Assembly (NCBI RefSeq): GCF_041435015.1
Contig: NZ_CP107989.1
Coordinates: forward strand, 6,386,001-6,450,000
Length of the DNA stretch: 64,000 bases
Source: Streptomyces canus
Lineage (GTDB): Bacteria; Actinomycetota; Actinomycetes; Streptomycetales; Streptomycetaceae
Reading direction: 5' to 3'
In this document: piece by piece, positions 13,242 through 21,502 of the stretch
Position numbering within the stretch: position 1 is the stretch's first letter
Layout of the letters: every line of letters begins with the position of its first letter
The notes under the pieces: generated by a model
The model's database searches: none
What the model was told of the DNA's origin: nothing
The model's input: the letters and a program-made list of their open reading frames with translations, nothing else
Position numbers and translations under genes: made by a program

Positions 13242-13291
13242 GGGATCACCTCTGGACGCCTCTCCTTACCGGCCGGTACCTTAGTGGTCTG

Positions 13292-13305
13292 AGCAAGCGC
13301 TTAGA
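13292..13305. promoter_or_regulatory. AAGCGCTT palindrome before acyl-CoA dehydrogenase
   Basis: AGCAAGCGCTTAGA contains the perfect 8-bp palindrome AAGCGCTT at 13295-13302, about 25 bp before the GTG start. The position suits an operator or a promoter element. The half-site AnCAAG is like those of TetR-family lipid regulators, but the right arm does not complete that motif. Confidence 0.35.
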
Positions 13306-13327
13306 CACGTACCTGGAGGTGGCGGCG

Positions 13328-14485
13328 GTGCGCCGTACTGTGTTCAACGAGGACCACGAGGCGTTCCGGGAGACCCTGCGCGCCTTCATCGAGGCCGAGG
13401 TCGTCCCCGTCTACGACGAGTGGTTCGCGGCCGGTCAGGCGCCGCGCGACTTCTACTACAAGCTCGCCGAGCTCGGCGTCTTCGGTATCCGCGTGGACGA
13501 GGAGTTCGGCGGCGCCGGCATCGACTCGTACAAGTTCGAGGCCGTGATGTACGAGGAGACCGCCCGCGCGGGTGTCCAGTTCGGCGGCTCCGGTGTGCAC
13601 GTCCTGCTCGGACTGCCGTACATCAAGATGCTCGCCACGGACGAGCAGAAGAAGCGCTTCCTGCCGAAGTTCGTCTCCGGCGAGGAGATGTGGGCCCTCG
13701 CGATGACCGAGCCGGGCACCGGCTCCGACCTCGCGGGCATGAAGACCACCGCCAGGCTCTCCGAGGACGGCACGCACTACGTCCTCAACGGCTCCAAGAC
13801 CTTCATCACCGGTGGCGTCCACGCCGACCGCGTGATCGTCTGCGCCCGCACCTCCGCGCCCACCGCCGAGGACCGTCGCCACGGCATCTCCCTGTTCGCC
13901 GTGGACACCAAGTCCGAGGGCTACTCCATCGGCCGCAAGCTCGACAAGCTCGGCCTGAAGACCTCCGACACCGCCGAGCTCGCGTTCGTCGACGTCAAGG
14001 TCCCCGTCGAGGACCTCCTCGGCGAGGAGAACAAGGGCTTCTACTACCTCGGCCACAACCTCGCCTCCGAGCGGTGGGGCATCGCCTTCGGCGCCTACGC
14101 GCAGGCCAAGGCCGCCGTCCGGTTCGCCAAGGAGTACGTCCAGGAGCGCACCGTCTTCGGCAAGGCGGTCGCGTCCTTCCAGAACACCAAGTTCGAGCTG
14201 GCCGCCTGCCAGGCCGAGGTGGACGCCGCCGAGGCCGTGGCCGACCGCGCCCTCGAGGCCCTCGACGCCGGCGAGCTCACCCCCGCCGAGGCCGCCTCCG
14301 CCAAGCTGTTCTGCACCGAGGTCGCCCACCGCGTCATCGACCGCTGCCTCCAGCTGCACGGCGGCTACGGCTTCATGAACGAGTACCCGATCGCCCGCCT
14401 GTACGCGGACAACCGCGTCAACCGCATCTACGGCGGCACCAGCGAGATCATGAAGTCGATCATCGCGAAGGACATGGGCCTGTAA
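13328..14485 (+). CDS. Acyl-CoA dehydrogenase, isovaleryl/long-chain catalytic layout
   Basis: Second FAD acyl-CoA dehydrogenase, 385 aa. Unlike its neighbour at 6910-8070, the C-terminal loop reads IYGGTSEI with no glutamate. A glutamate sits instead in NLASERWGIAF (E248), the position of the catalytic base in isovaleryl- and long-chain enzymes. The start is the GTG 8 bp after GGAGG; an in-frame GTG at 13319 overlaps that ribosome site and is rejected. It follows the TetR gene on the same strand. Substrate is probably isovaleryl-CoA or another acyl-CoA of the same pathway. Confidence 0.88.
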   Translation: MRRTVFNEDHEAFRETLRAFIEAEVVPVYDEWFAAGQAPRDFYYKLAELGVFGIRVDEEFGGAGIDSYKFEAVMYEETARAGVQFGGSGVHVLLGLPYIKMLATDEQKKRFLPKFVSGEEMWALAMTEPGTGSDLAGMKTTARLSEDGTHYVLNGSKTFITGGVHADRVIVCARTSAPTAEDRRHGISLFAVDTKSEGYSIGRKLDKLGLKTSDTAELAFVDVKVPVEDLLGEENKGFYYLGHNLASERWGIAFGAYAQAKAAVRFAKEYVQERTVFGKAVASFQNTKFELAACQAEVDAAEAVADRALEALDAGELTPAEAASAKLFCTEVAHRVIDRCLQLHGGYGFMNEYPIARLYADNRVNRIYGGTSEIMKSIIAKDMGL

Positions 14486-14497
14486 GGTCCCGGAAAT

Positions 14498-14509
14498 TAC
14501 TGACCAGTA
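14498..14509. promoter_or_regulatory. Inverted repeat between dehydrogenase and thioesterase
   Basis: TACTGACCAGTA has perfect 5-bp arms around AC. It lies in the 35-bp gap before the thioesterase ATG, a gap with no clear ribosome site. The short symmetric form suits a TetR-type operator, but nothing ties it to a particular regulator. Confidence 0.3.
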
Positions 14510-14520
14510 GAAATGGCTTC

Positions 14521-15396
14521 ATGAGCCAGGCACTTCAGGATCTCCTCGATCTGCTCGACCTCGAGCAGATCGAGGAGAACATCTTCCGCGGCCACTCCCG
14601 CGCCGCCGTCGTCCCCCGCGTCTTCGGCGGGCAGGTCGCGGCACAGGCGCTGGTCGCCGCCGGGCGGACGGTCCCCGAGGACCGGCTCGCCCACTCCCTG
14701 CACGCGTACTTCCTTCGCCCGGGCGACCCCGGCGCGCCGATCGTCTACACCGTCGACCGCATGAACGACGGCCGGTCCTTCACGGCCCGCCGGGTCCTCG
14801 CCGTCCAGCACGGCCAGCCGATCTTCGCCCTCTCCGCCTCCTTCCAGCGGCACGAAGAGGGCTTCGACCACCAGGCCGCCATGCCCACGGCCCCCGACCC
14901 GGCGACGCTGCCCACCTCGGCGGACCGGCTGCGCGGCTACGACCACCTGGACCCGGCGGTCGTGGAGCGCTTCCTGGAGGCCCGCGAGGCGATCGACCTG
15001 CGCTACGCCGACGACCCGCCGTACGGAAGGTTCGGCGAGCCGCGTGAGCCGCACTCCCAGGTCTGGTTCCGCACCAACGGCAAGCTCGGCGGTGCTGTTG
15101 ACGAACCGCTGCTCCACGTCGTCCTCGCCACGTACGTCTCCGACATGACGCTCCTCGACTCGATCCTCCTCGCGCACGGCCGCGGCGGCTGGGCCGTAGG
15201 TGACGTCGTCGGGGCCTCGCTCGACCACGCGATGTGGTTCCACCGCCCCTTCCGCGCCGACGAGTGGCTCCTGTACGACCAGGAGTCCCCGTCGGCCCAG
15301 GGCGGCCGCGGACTCGGCCAGGCCCGCATCTACACGCAGGACGGCCGGCTGGCCATCTCGGTGATCCAGGAGGGCGTGGTCCGCGCACCCAGGTGA
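14521..15396 (+). CDS. tesB: Acyl-CoA thioesterase II (TesB family)
   Basis: Double hot-dog acyl-CoA thioesterase, 291 aa, hydrolysing acyl-CoAs to free acid and CoA in the cytosol. Hallmarks are the N-terminal FRGHSRAAVVPRVFGGQVAAQ stretch, HSLHAYFLRPGD, and the C-terminal SLDHAMWFHRPFRADEWLLY block, which resembles the TesB second-domain motif with its active-site aspartate. It starts 35 bp after the acyl-CoA dehydrogenase stop and may be read through with it. The window of substrates cannot be told from sequence. Confidence 0.92.
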   Translation: MSQALQDLLDLLDLEQIEENIFRGHSRAAVVPRVFGGQVAAQALVAAGRTVPEDRLAHSLHAYFLRPGDPGAPIVYTVDRMNDGRSFTARRVLAVQHGQPIFALSASFQRHEEGFDHQAAMPTAPDPATLPTSADRLRGYDHLDPAVVERFLEAREAIDLRYADDPPYGRFGEPREPHSQVWFRTNGKLGGAVDEPLLHVVLATYVSDMTLLDSILLAHGRGGWAVGDVVGASLDHAMWFHRPFRADEWLLYDQESPSAQGGRGLGQARIYTQDGRLAISVIQEGVVRAPR

Positions 15397-15419
15397 CGGC
15401 CGCCCCCCCGGGCCCGTGT

Positions 15420-16217
15420 CTAGGCCAGGCCCGCTTCCGCCAGCAGATACGCCGTCATCGGGTCGTAGTAGCGCGGGCTCACCACGTGGTCGTCGAGGGG
15501 CACGGTCACCTGGACCGTCCCCTCGGCCTCCGCCAGGAACAGCGCCGGGTCGTTGGAGTCGGCGTAGCCCACCGAGTCCACGCCGTGCTGTCCGGCGTAG
15601 CCCGCCCAGCCGTGGTCGGCGACGACCAGGTCGGGCAGCGGACGGCCCTCGCGCTCCAGGGCCGTGAGGATGGCCTTCATCGGGTCGCCGGAATGCGTGT
15701 GCCACAGCGTGGCGCCGTGCTCCAGGACCGCCACGTCCGCGAACTGCATGACGTACCCCTCGTCCGTCTGGAGCCCGTCCGGGATGACGACGATCTCGCA
15801 GCCGGCCGTGCGCAGCGCGGCGGCCGTGGCGTGGTGGACGTCGAGCATGCCGCCGGGGTGGCCGGTGGCGCACAGCACCCGCTGCTGTCCGTCCGCCGCC
15901 TTGCGCAGCCGGGCCGCCATCCGCTCCAGACCGCCGACGGTCAGCTCCGGGTCGATGGTGTCCTGGCCGTACCGGTACTCCGGGTCGTCGTTGACCCCCA
16001 CCCGCTCCGCCATCACCGCGAGCACGTCCTGCTCGTCACTCCAGCGGTCCCCGAGCTCCAGGCCGAACCAGTAGTGGCGGTTGCCGTTCGCCAGCTGGCG
16101 GTAGTGGGAGAGGTTGTTCTCACGCGGCGTGGCCACCTCACCCGCGATACGGGTCTTCACAAGGTGGTCGACGAGCTCGGCGCGGCTGGGTGTCCCGGGT
16201 ATCGGCATGTCTCCCAT
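15420..16217 (-). CDS. Putative phosphatase (conserved Streptomyces family)
   Basis: Protein of about 265 aa that I recognise as the family usually annotated only as phosphatase in streptomycetes. Visible features: GLELGDRWSDEQD near the N-terminus, CATGHPGGMLDVHHATAAAL and LVVADHGWAG. The histidines and aspartates in these blocks could bind metal, but no known catalytic motif is complete. The ATG at 16217 is chosen; an ATG three codons in (16208) is possible because GGGAG lies between them, though too close to it. Convergent with tesB, 23 bp apart. Confidence 0.7.
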   Translation of the reverse strand: MGDMPIPGTPSRAELVDHLVKTRIAGEVATPRENNLSHYRQLANGNRHYWFGLELGDRWSDEQDVLAVMAERVGVNDDPEYRYGQDTIDPELTVGGLERMAARLRKAADGQQRVLCATGHPGGMLDVHHATAAALRTAGCEIVVIPDGLQTDEGYVMQFADVAVLEHGATLWHTHSGDPMKAILTALEREGRPLPDLVVADHGWAGYAGQHGVDSVGYADSNDPALFLAEAEGTVQVTVPLDDHVVSPRYYDPMTAYLLAEAGLA

Positions 16218-16278
16218 TCTGATGCACGCCTTCACGGGATCGCCGCGCATCCCGCACGCTGGGACGCGGGTCACGCGA

Positions 16279-17739
16279 TCATGGTCGCCGCAGCGCGAAC
16301 CACAGCTCCATCCGTACGTCCGGGTCGTCCAGGTCCCGTTCCAGCAGCGTCGCGCACTTCGCGATCCGCTGCCGCACGGTGTTGCGGTGCACGCCCAGCG
16401 CGACCGCCGTACGGTCCCAGCTGCCGTGCAGGGACAACCAGGTGCGGAGGGTCTCGGCGAGGGCGGGAGCGAGCGGGGCCAGGAGTGCCCTGGCGTGTGC
16501 CTCGGCGTCCGCCTCCGGCACCAGGTCGGCGAGTGCGGGACGGGCCCCGTACCGGACCAGCCCGGCCCGGGTCGCACGGGCGCGGGCCAGCGCACGGCCC
16601 GCCTGGGCGTCGGCGGTGGCCCACTCCCGCGGTCCGGCGACGGCACTGACCCCCAGCGTCCACCCCGGCTGCGGGGCGGGTTCCGGGCCGGCGGGCAGCA
16701 GCACCCGTACGACCTCCCGCGCCACGTCGATGAGCGGCGACCCGAGCGCCGCGCCCAGGGCGGAGGCGGCGACCGGGTCGGGAGCGGCGAGGGTGTCGGG
16801 CCGGGCGTGCACGACGACCCACCGCTCGCCTCCGAGGAGCGGGGCCACGTCCTGTGCGGGGGCGCCGAGCAGCAGCCGTACGAGAGCGGACGAGCGCGCC
16901 GCACCCGAGCGGCTCTGATGCTCACCGGTGAGCAACGACAGGAGCACGGCGGCGACGGAGGCGATCGTGTGGTCGCCGGGATCCCGCCGCGGGGCGGCGA
17001 CCCCGAGCACGAAGCCGTGCCCGGCGCCGAGGGAGTAGGCGGCGAGGTGGACGTCCGCGGTCGCATGACTGGCGGAGGTCGGCGTCCCGGGGCCGGAGGG
17101 GCGTACGACCTCCGCGAGTCCGGTCAGCGCCTCCCGGGCGGCTGTCCCCACCGGCCGCCCGGCGGATGCGAGCTCCACCCCGTCGGGCCCGTACAGCACC
17201 GCCCACCCCCCGACCCGCCGCGCCAGCTGCCGCAGCACCGACGGCACCGGGTCGGGGCGGGACGCGGCCGCTGCCAGGCTCTGCTGGGCCTCGGTGACGC
17301 GGCGCAGTTCCGCGTGGCGGGCCTGGGCCATCAGTTGCCAGACCGCGCGGGCCACGGCGGAGAAGGTCGTCCGGGGCGGGACCTCGATCAGGGGCAGCTC
17401 GTAGGAGTCGCAGGCCGCGACCAGGGCGCGCGGGACCGTGTCGTGCACCGGGGCCACACCGAAGCCGAGGGCCGCACCGCCCGCCGCGACGACGCGGGAG
17501 ACGTAGTCGTCGAAGTAGGTGCCCGACCCCGCCGCCTCCAGGATGTGCACCCCCGCCGTCAGCAGCAGCTCACCGCCCAGCAGATACGGGTACGGGTCCG
17601 CCATCTCCGAGGTGTGCGCCCAGTGGACCACCGCGGAGGGATCGGAAGGCCCCGCGATCTGCCGCAGCCCGAGATCCTCGCGGGCCAGCAGCGCGGCCAG
17701 CGGGACCGGCGGGGTGGGCGGGACAGCCGGGTCCGGCAT
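16279..17739 (-). CDS. PucR-family transcriptional regulator
   Basis: Regulator of 486 aa with the PucR layout: an N-terminal sensor region (residues about 10-130), a middle GGDEF-like CdaR region, and a C-terminal helix-turn-helix with HGSWDRTAVALGVHRNTVRQ. The family controls purine, amino-acid and polyamine catabolism. It is divergent from the ureohydrolase at 17851, with 111 bp between starts, so it is probably that pair's regulator. The ATG is set 10 bp after GGAGGG; an in-frame ATG six codons upstream starts just before that site. Confidence 0.85.
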   Translation of the reverse strand: MPDPAVPPTPPVPLAALLAREDLGLRQIAGPSDPSAVVHWAHTSEMADPYPYLLGGELLLTAGVHILEAAGSGTYFDDYVSRVVAAGGAALGFGVAPVHDTVPRALVAACDSYELPLIEVPPRTTFSAVARAVWQLMAQARHAELRRVTEAQQSLAAAASRPDPVPSVLRQLARRVGGWAVLYGPDGVELASAGRPVGTAAREALTGLAEVVRPSGPGTPTSASHATADVHLAAYSLGAGHGFVLGVAAPRRDPGDHTIASVAAVLLSLLTGEHQSRSGAARSSALVRLLLGAPAQDVAPLLGGERWVVVHARPDTLAAPDPVAASALGAALGSPLIDVAREVVRVLLPAGPEPAPQPGWTLGVSAVAGPREWATADAQAGRALARARATRAGLVRYGARPALADLVPEADAEAHARALLAPLAPALAETLRTWLSLHGSWDRTAVALGVHRNTVRQRIAKCATLLERDLDDPDVRMELWFALRRP

Positions 17740-17754
17740 GGTGGACGTTCCCTC

Positions 17755-17778
17755 CATCCAGTACCGCTCGAATGGATG
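17755..17778. promoter_or_regulatory. Inverted repeat in the pucR/ureohydrolase promoter region
   Basis: CATCCA (17755-17760) and TGGATG (17773-17778) are perfect 6-bp arms 12 bp apart, just outside the pucR start. Spacing and place fit a binding site for the divergent regulator, but this is inference. Confidence 0.35.
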
Positions 17779-17850
17779 AAACGTACACTTCGCAGCCCCT
17801 TTGCGGCCACCTAGTGTCGACGTCAGACGACAGAAGGAAGGCATACGACC

Positions 17851-18819
17851 ATGAGCTCTCCCGAGACCCCCCGCGGCCCCGTCGACTCCTCCCGTATCCC
17901 GCGCTACGCCGGCCCCGCGACCTTCGCCCGGCTGCCGCGCCTCGACGAGGTCGGGCGGGCCGAGGTCGCCGTCGTGGGGGTGCCCTTCGACTCGGGAGTC
18001 TCCTACCGGCCGGGCGCCCGCTTCGGCGGCAACGCCATCCGCGAGGCGTCCCGGCTGCTCAGGCCCTACAACCCGGCGCAGGACGCGTCCCCCTTCGCGC
18101 TGGCGCAGGTGGCGGACGGCGGCGACATCGCCGTGAACCCGTTCGACATCCACGAGGCCGTCGAGACGATCGAGGCGGCCGCGGACGACCTCCTCGGCAC
18201 CGGCGCGCGCCTGATGACCCTGGGTGGCGACCACACGATCGCCCTCCCGCTGCTCAGGTCCGTCGCGAAGAAGCACGGCCCGGTCGCTCTGCTGCACTTC
18301 GACGCCCACCTCGACACCTGGGACACCTACTTCGGCGCCGAGTACACGCACGGGACGCCGTTCCGGCGGGCGGTGGAGGAGGGGATCCTGGACACCTCCG
18401 CCCTCTCCCACGTGGGCACCCGCGGGCCGCTGTACGGCAAGCAGGACCTCACCGACGACGAGAAGATGGGCTTCGGCATCGTGACGTCCGCGGATGTCAT
18501 GCGGCGCGGTGTCGACGAGGTCGCCGACCAGCTCCGTCAGCGCATCGGCGACCGCCCGCTCTACATCTCCATCGACATCGACTGCCTGGACCCGGCCCAC
18601 GCGCCCGGTACGGGCACCCCCGAGGCGGGCGGCATGACCTCCCGCGAGCTGCTGGAGATCCTGCGGGGTCTGGCATCGTGCAACCTGGTGTCGGCGGACG
18701 TCGTCGAGGTGGCCCCCGCGTACGACCACGCGGAGATCACGTCGGTGGCGGCCTCCCACACCGCCTACGAACTGACCACGATCATGTCCCGCCAGATTGC
18801 AGAGGCCCGCGCGCAGTGA
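17851..18819 (+). CDS. speB: Ureohydrolase, agmatinase family (SpeB-like)
   Basis: Mn-dependent ureohydrolase of 322 aa that removes urea from a guanidino compound. All metal-ligand motifs are present: [16 protein letters not shown] and [18 protein letters not shown]. The family includes agmatinase, guanidinobutyrase and proclavaminate amidinohydrolase, which sequence alone does not separate; agmatine is the default guess. It has an AGAAGGAAGG ribosome site. Its stop overlaps the start of a ThDP enzyme (GTGA), so the two are coupled, and a PucR regulator is divergent. Confidence 0.88.
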   Translation: MSSPETPRGPVDSSRIPRYAGPATFARLPRLDEVGRAEVAVVGVPFDSGVSYRPGARFGGNAIREASRLLRPYNPAQDASPFALAQVADGGDIAVNPFDIHEAVETIEAAADDLLGTGARLMTLGGDHTIALPLLRSVAKKHGPVALLHFDAHLDTWDTYFGAEYTHGTPFRRAVEEGILDTSALSHVGTRGPLYGKQDLTDDEKMGFGIVTSADVMRRGVDEVADQLRQRIGDRPLYISIDIDCLDPAHAPGTGTPEAGGMTSRELLEILRGLASCNLVSADVVEVAPAYDHAEITSVAASHTAYELTTIMSRQIAEARAQ

Positions 18820-20498
18820 CTCACGACCACGACCTGGTGCTCCGCCCGACCGCCGCCCAGACCGAGGCCGCGCTGAACCCGCCTCCCGGCCGCAGCGGCG
18901 GAGACCTGGTCGTGGAGACGCTGGCCGCGCTCGGCGCGACGACCGTCTTCGGCCTGCCCGGCCAGCACGCGCTCGGCGTGTTCGACGCGCTCCGGCGGTC
19001 CGACCTGCGCTACATCGGCCTGCGGGTGGAGAACAACGCGGGCTTCGCGGCGGACGCGTACGGCAGGATCACGGGGGAGGCGGCGCCGCTGCTGCTGTCG
19101 ACCGGTCCCGGCGCGCTGACGTCCCTGGCCGCTCTTCAGGAGGCGGCCGCGGCCTCGGCGCCCGTCCTGGCGATCAGCAGCCAGATCCCGTCCGCCGGTC
19201 TGGGGGGCGGCCGTCACGGCTATCTGCACGAACTCCCGGACCAGTCGGCCTCGTTCAGGGGCGTCGTGAAGTCGGTGCACACCGTCCGCGCCCAGTCCCA
19301 GATCCCCTCCGCGATCGAGGCGGCCTGGAAGTCGGCGCTGACCGCTCCGCACGGCCCGGTGTGGGTGGAGATCCCGCAGGACGTGCTGCTGTCGCCGACG
19401 CTGATCCCCGTGGTGACGGGCGGCGACGCCTTCCCCGAGGAGCTGCCCCCGCGCCCCGAACTCACGGCGGTGGCGGCCGACCTGCTGTCGAACGCGGCCC
19501 GGCCGGCGATCATCGCGGGCGGGGGAGTCGTACGGGCGGACGCGTCCCGCAAGCTGCGCCAGCTGGCGGAGACGCTCCAGGCCCCGGTGGTCACCACGCC
19601 CGGCGGCAAGGGTGCCTTCCCCTGGACGCACCCCCTGTCCCTCCAGTCCTGGCTCGAGGACCGCCACACCACGGACTTCCTGGAGGACGCGGACGTACTC
19701 CTGGTGGTCGGCTCGGGGCTGGGCGAACTCTCCTCGAACTACCACACGTTCAAGCCGCGAGGCCGGGTCGTGCAGATCGAGGCGGACCTCGGCAAGCTGG
19801 AGTCCAACCACCCCGCGCTGGGCATCCACGCGGACGCCCGACTGGCCTTGCAGGCGCTGCTGGAGACGGTGTCACCGAGGGAGGACGTGGAGGCCGCCGA
19901 GCGGGTCCGTACCGTCCTCGCGAAGGTCTCCGACCGTATCGCCGCCCAGGAACTCACCCTGGAACAGGAGCTGTTGGCGTCGGTCCGACGGGCCCTTCCC
20001 ACCGACTCCCCGTCCTTCTGGGACATGACGATCCTGGCGTACTGGGCCTGGTCGGCGTTCGACGCCAAGGGCCCCAACCACATGCACTCGGCCCAGGGCG
20101 CCGGCGGCCTCGGCTACGGCTTCCCCGCGGCTCTGGGCGCGGCGGTCGCCGACCCGACCCGCCCGGTCCTGGCGGTCTCCGGCGACGGCGGCGCCCTGTA
20201 CTCCATCGCAGAACTGGCCACGGCCCGCCAGTACGACCTGAACGTCACCTGGCTGATCGTCGACGACGGCGGCTACGGCATCCTGCGCGAGTACATGACG
20301 GACGCGTTCGGCCAGGCCACGGCGACGGAGCTGACCCGCCCCGACTACGTGGCACTGGCCGAGTCCTTCGGCGTCCCCGGGGTCCGTACGACCCCCGCGG
20401 GCCTCGCGGACGACCTGGCGAAGGCGCTCGGTTCACCGGGGCCCTCGGTGGTCGTCCTGCCGGCGGTGCTGCGGATGTTCGCGCCCACGCACCTGTAG
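18816..20498 (+). CDS. ThDP-dependent enzyme, acetolactate synthase-like
   Basis: Three-domain thiamine-diphosphate enzyme of 560 aa with the Pyr-central-PP order of acetolactate synthase and glyoxylate carboligase. The N-terminal glutamate that activates the cofactor is in [15 protein letters not shown]. The C-terminal ThDP/Mg motif starts [12 protein letters not shown] but ends VDDGG, with Asp-Asp where most members have Asn-Asn. It starts with a GTG overlapping the ureohydrolase stop. It is unlikely to be the biosynthetic IlvB because no small subunit adjoins and the partner is a ureohydrolase. Substrates are unknown. Confidence 0.8.
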   Translation: MTHDHDLVLRPTAAQTEAALNPPPGRSGGDLVVETLAALGATTVFGLPGQHALGVFDALRRSDLRYIGLRVENNAGFAADAYGRITGEAAPLLLSTGPGALTSLAALQEAAAASAPVLAISSQIPSAGLGGGRHGYLHELPDQSASFRGVVKSVHTVRAQSQIPSAIEAAWKSALTAPHGPVWVEIPQDVLLSPTLIPVVTGGDAFPEELPPRPELTAVAADLLSNAARPAIIAGGGVVRADASRKLRQLAETLQAPVVTTPGGKGAFPWTHPLSLQSWLEDRHTTDFLEDADVLLVVGSGLGELSSNYHTFKPRGRVVQIEADLGKLESNHPALGIHADARLALQALLETVSPREDVEAAERVRTVLAKVSDRIAAQELTLEQELLASVRRALPTDSPSFWDMTILAYWAWSAFDAKGPNHMHSAQGAGGLGYGFPAALGAAVADPTRPVLAVSGDGGALYSIAELATARQYDLNVTWLIVDDGGYGILREYMTDAFGQATATELTRPDYVALAESFGVPGVRTTPAGLADDLAKALGSPGPSVVVLPAVLRMFAPTHL

Positions 20499-20506
20499 CC
20501 GGGTTC

Positions 20507-21313
20507 CTACCAGATCGCCTCGACCCACTCCGGGTGGTCGATGAACGGGTTGCGGTTGTGCTGGTAGGTGTCGTAGATGACCTGGTTGCGCTTCTCCTCG
20601 AAGGCGCTCGGCGGGTCCGCCTCGTTCCAGGCCTTGAGGACGGAGAGCTTGCCGATGTAGGGGTTGGAGCCGTTGCCGACCTTCTCGTTGGGCTCCAGGT
20701 CGGCGAAGCCGTCGCCGCCGTCGTAGCGCACGGCCATGTAGAGGATCATCCGGGCCACGTCGCCCCGGTCCGCGGCGCGCGGCGCGAAGGAGTCGGAGTC
20801 GACGGTGCTGCCGCCGCCGTTGGTGACGGCGCTGCCGCCGTTGTCGAAGTCGAGGTTGCCGCGGATGCTGTTGACCTGGACGTCCGCGGGGCGCAGATGG
20901 TGCAGATCGGTGCCGGGTCCGGTCACCTCGCCGAAGTCGCCGTGGGACTTGGCCCACACGTGCTCACGGTTCCAGTCGCCGGTGTCACCGCCGTTGAGGG
21001 ACTTGCTGCGGGAGACACCGCTGTACAGCAGGATCACGTTGCTGCTGTTGTTCGGGTCCTGGTCGGTGACCTTGAGCGCGTCCCAGACCGCGGAGTACGA
21101 GATCTTCGAGACGTTGGCGCTGATGATCGTGTGCAGGGAGGACTTCAGGGTGGTGCCGGTCTTGCCGACCGCGTTCTTGTAGTACGTCGAGTCGTACGCG
21201 GTCGTCGTGGCGGCGGCCGGGGTCGTGGTCACGACCGGGGCCGCGAGCCCGACCAGCACGGCGGCGGTGGTGAGCGCCACCGACTTCCAGCTGCGGATGC
21301 GTGTCGCCGGCAT
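20507..21313 (-). CDS. Secreted endonuclease I family nuclease
   Basis: Exported DNase of the EndA/Bsn endonuclease I family, 268 aa. The N-terminus is a Sec signal peptide with a hydrophobic core and ends near TPAAA. The metal-dependent nuclease core is clear: DWNREHVWAKSHGDF, GTDLHHLRPAD and SIRGNLDFDN. The family cuts single- and double-stranded DNA or RNA non-specifically; here it would act outside the cell in nutrient scavenging or mycelial turnover. Convergent with the ThDP gene, whose stop lies 8 bp away. Confidence 0.9.
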   Translation of the reverse strand: MPATRIRSWKSVALTTAAVLVGLAAPVVTTTPAAATTTAYDSTYYKNAVGKTGTTLKSSLHTIISANVSKISYSAVWDALKVTDQDPNNSSNVILLYSGVSRSKSLNGGDTGDWNREHVWAKSHGDFGEVTGPGTDLHHLRPADVQVNSIRGNLDFDNGGSAVTNGGGSTVDSDSFAPRAADRGDVARMILYMAVRYDGGDGFADLEPNEKVGNGSNPYIGKLSVLKAWNEADPPSAFEEKRNQVIYDTYQHNRNPFIDHPEWVEAIW

Positions 21314-21502
21314 GTGGGGGGTCCCATCTACGCGGGTTGAATGGAGGCGGCAGATGGGAGCGTGACATGGACATGCGGCCGTGTAAATGGATGGTGCGTG
21401 TCCATTAGGTGACCTGAAACGGCAAATCGGGCCTTGTCTACGCGAGTTGACACGTCGAGCGGCCCCCGACGCGTGATCGGGGGCCGCTCTGCCGGGACTT
21501 GG

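Noticed and set aside
13267..13278. TACCGGCCGGTA palindrome as an operator
   Set aside because: A perfect 12-bp palindrome, but made of GC-rich bases common by chance in this DNA and not repeated in the locus.
13292..13305. KstR2-type operator
   Set aside because: The left half fits AnCAAG but the right arm ends CTTAGA instead of CTTGnT, and there is no cholesterol-catabolism gene here.
17740..18759. Upstream extension of the pucR frame antisense to the ureohydrolase
   Set aside because: No PucR similarity upstream of MPDPAVPP. GGAGGG before the ATG at 17739 fixes the start.
17851..20498. Part of a clavam biosynthetic cluster
   Set aside because: Only two broad enzyme families match. No beta-lactam synthetase, clavaminate synthase or clavaldehyde gene is present nearby.
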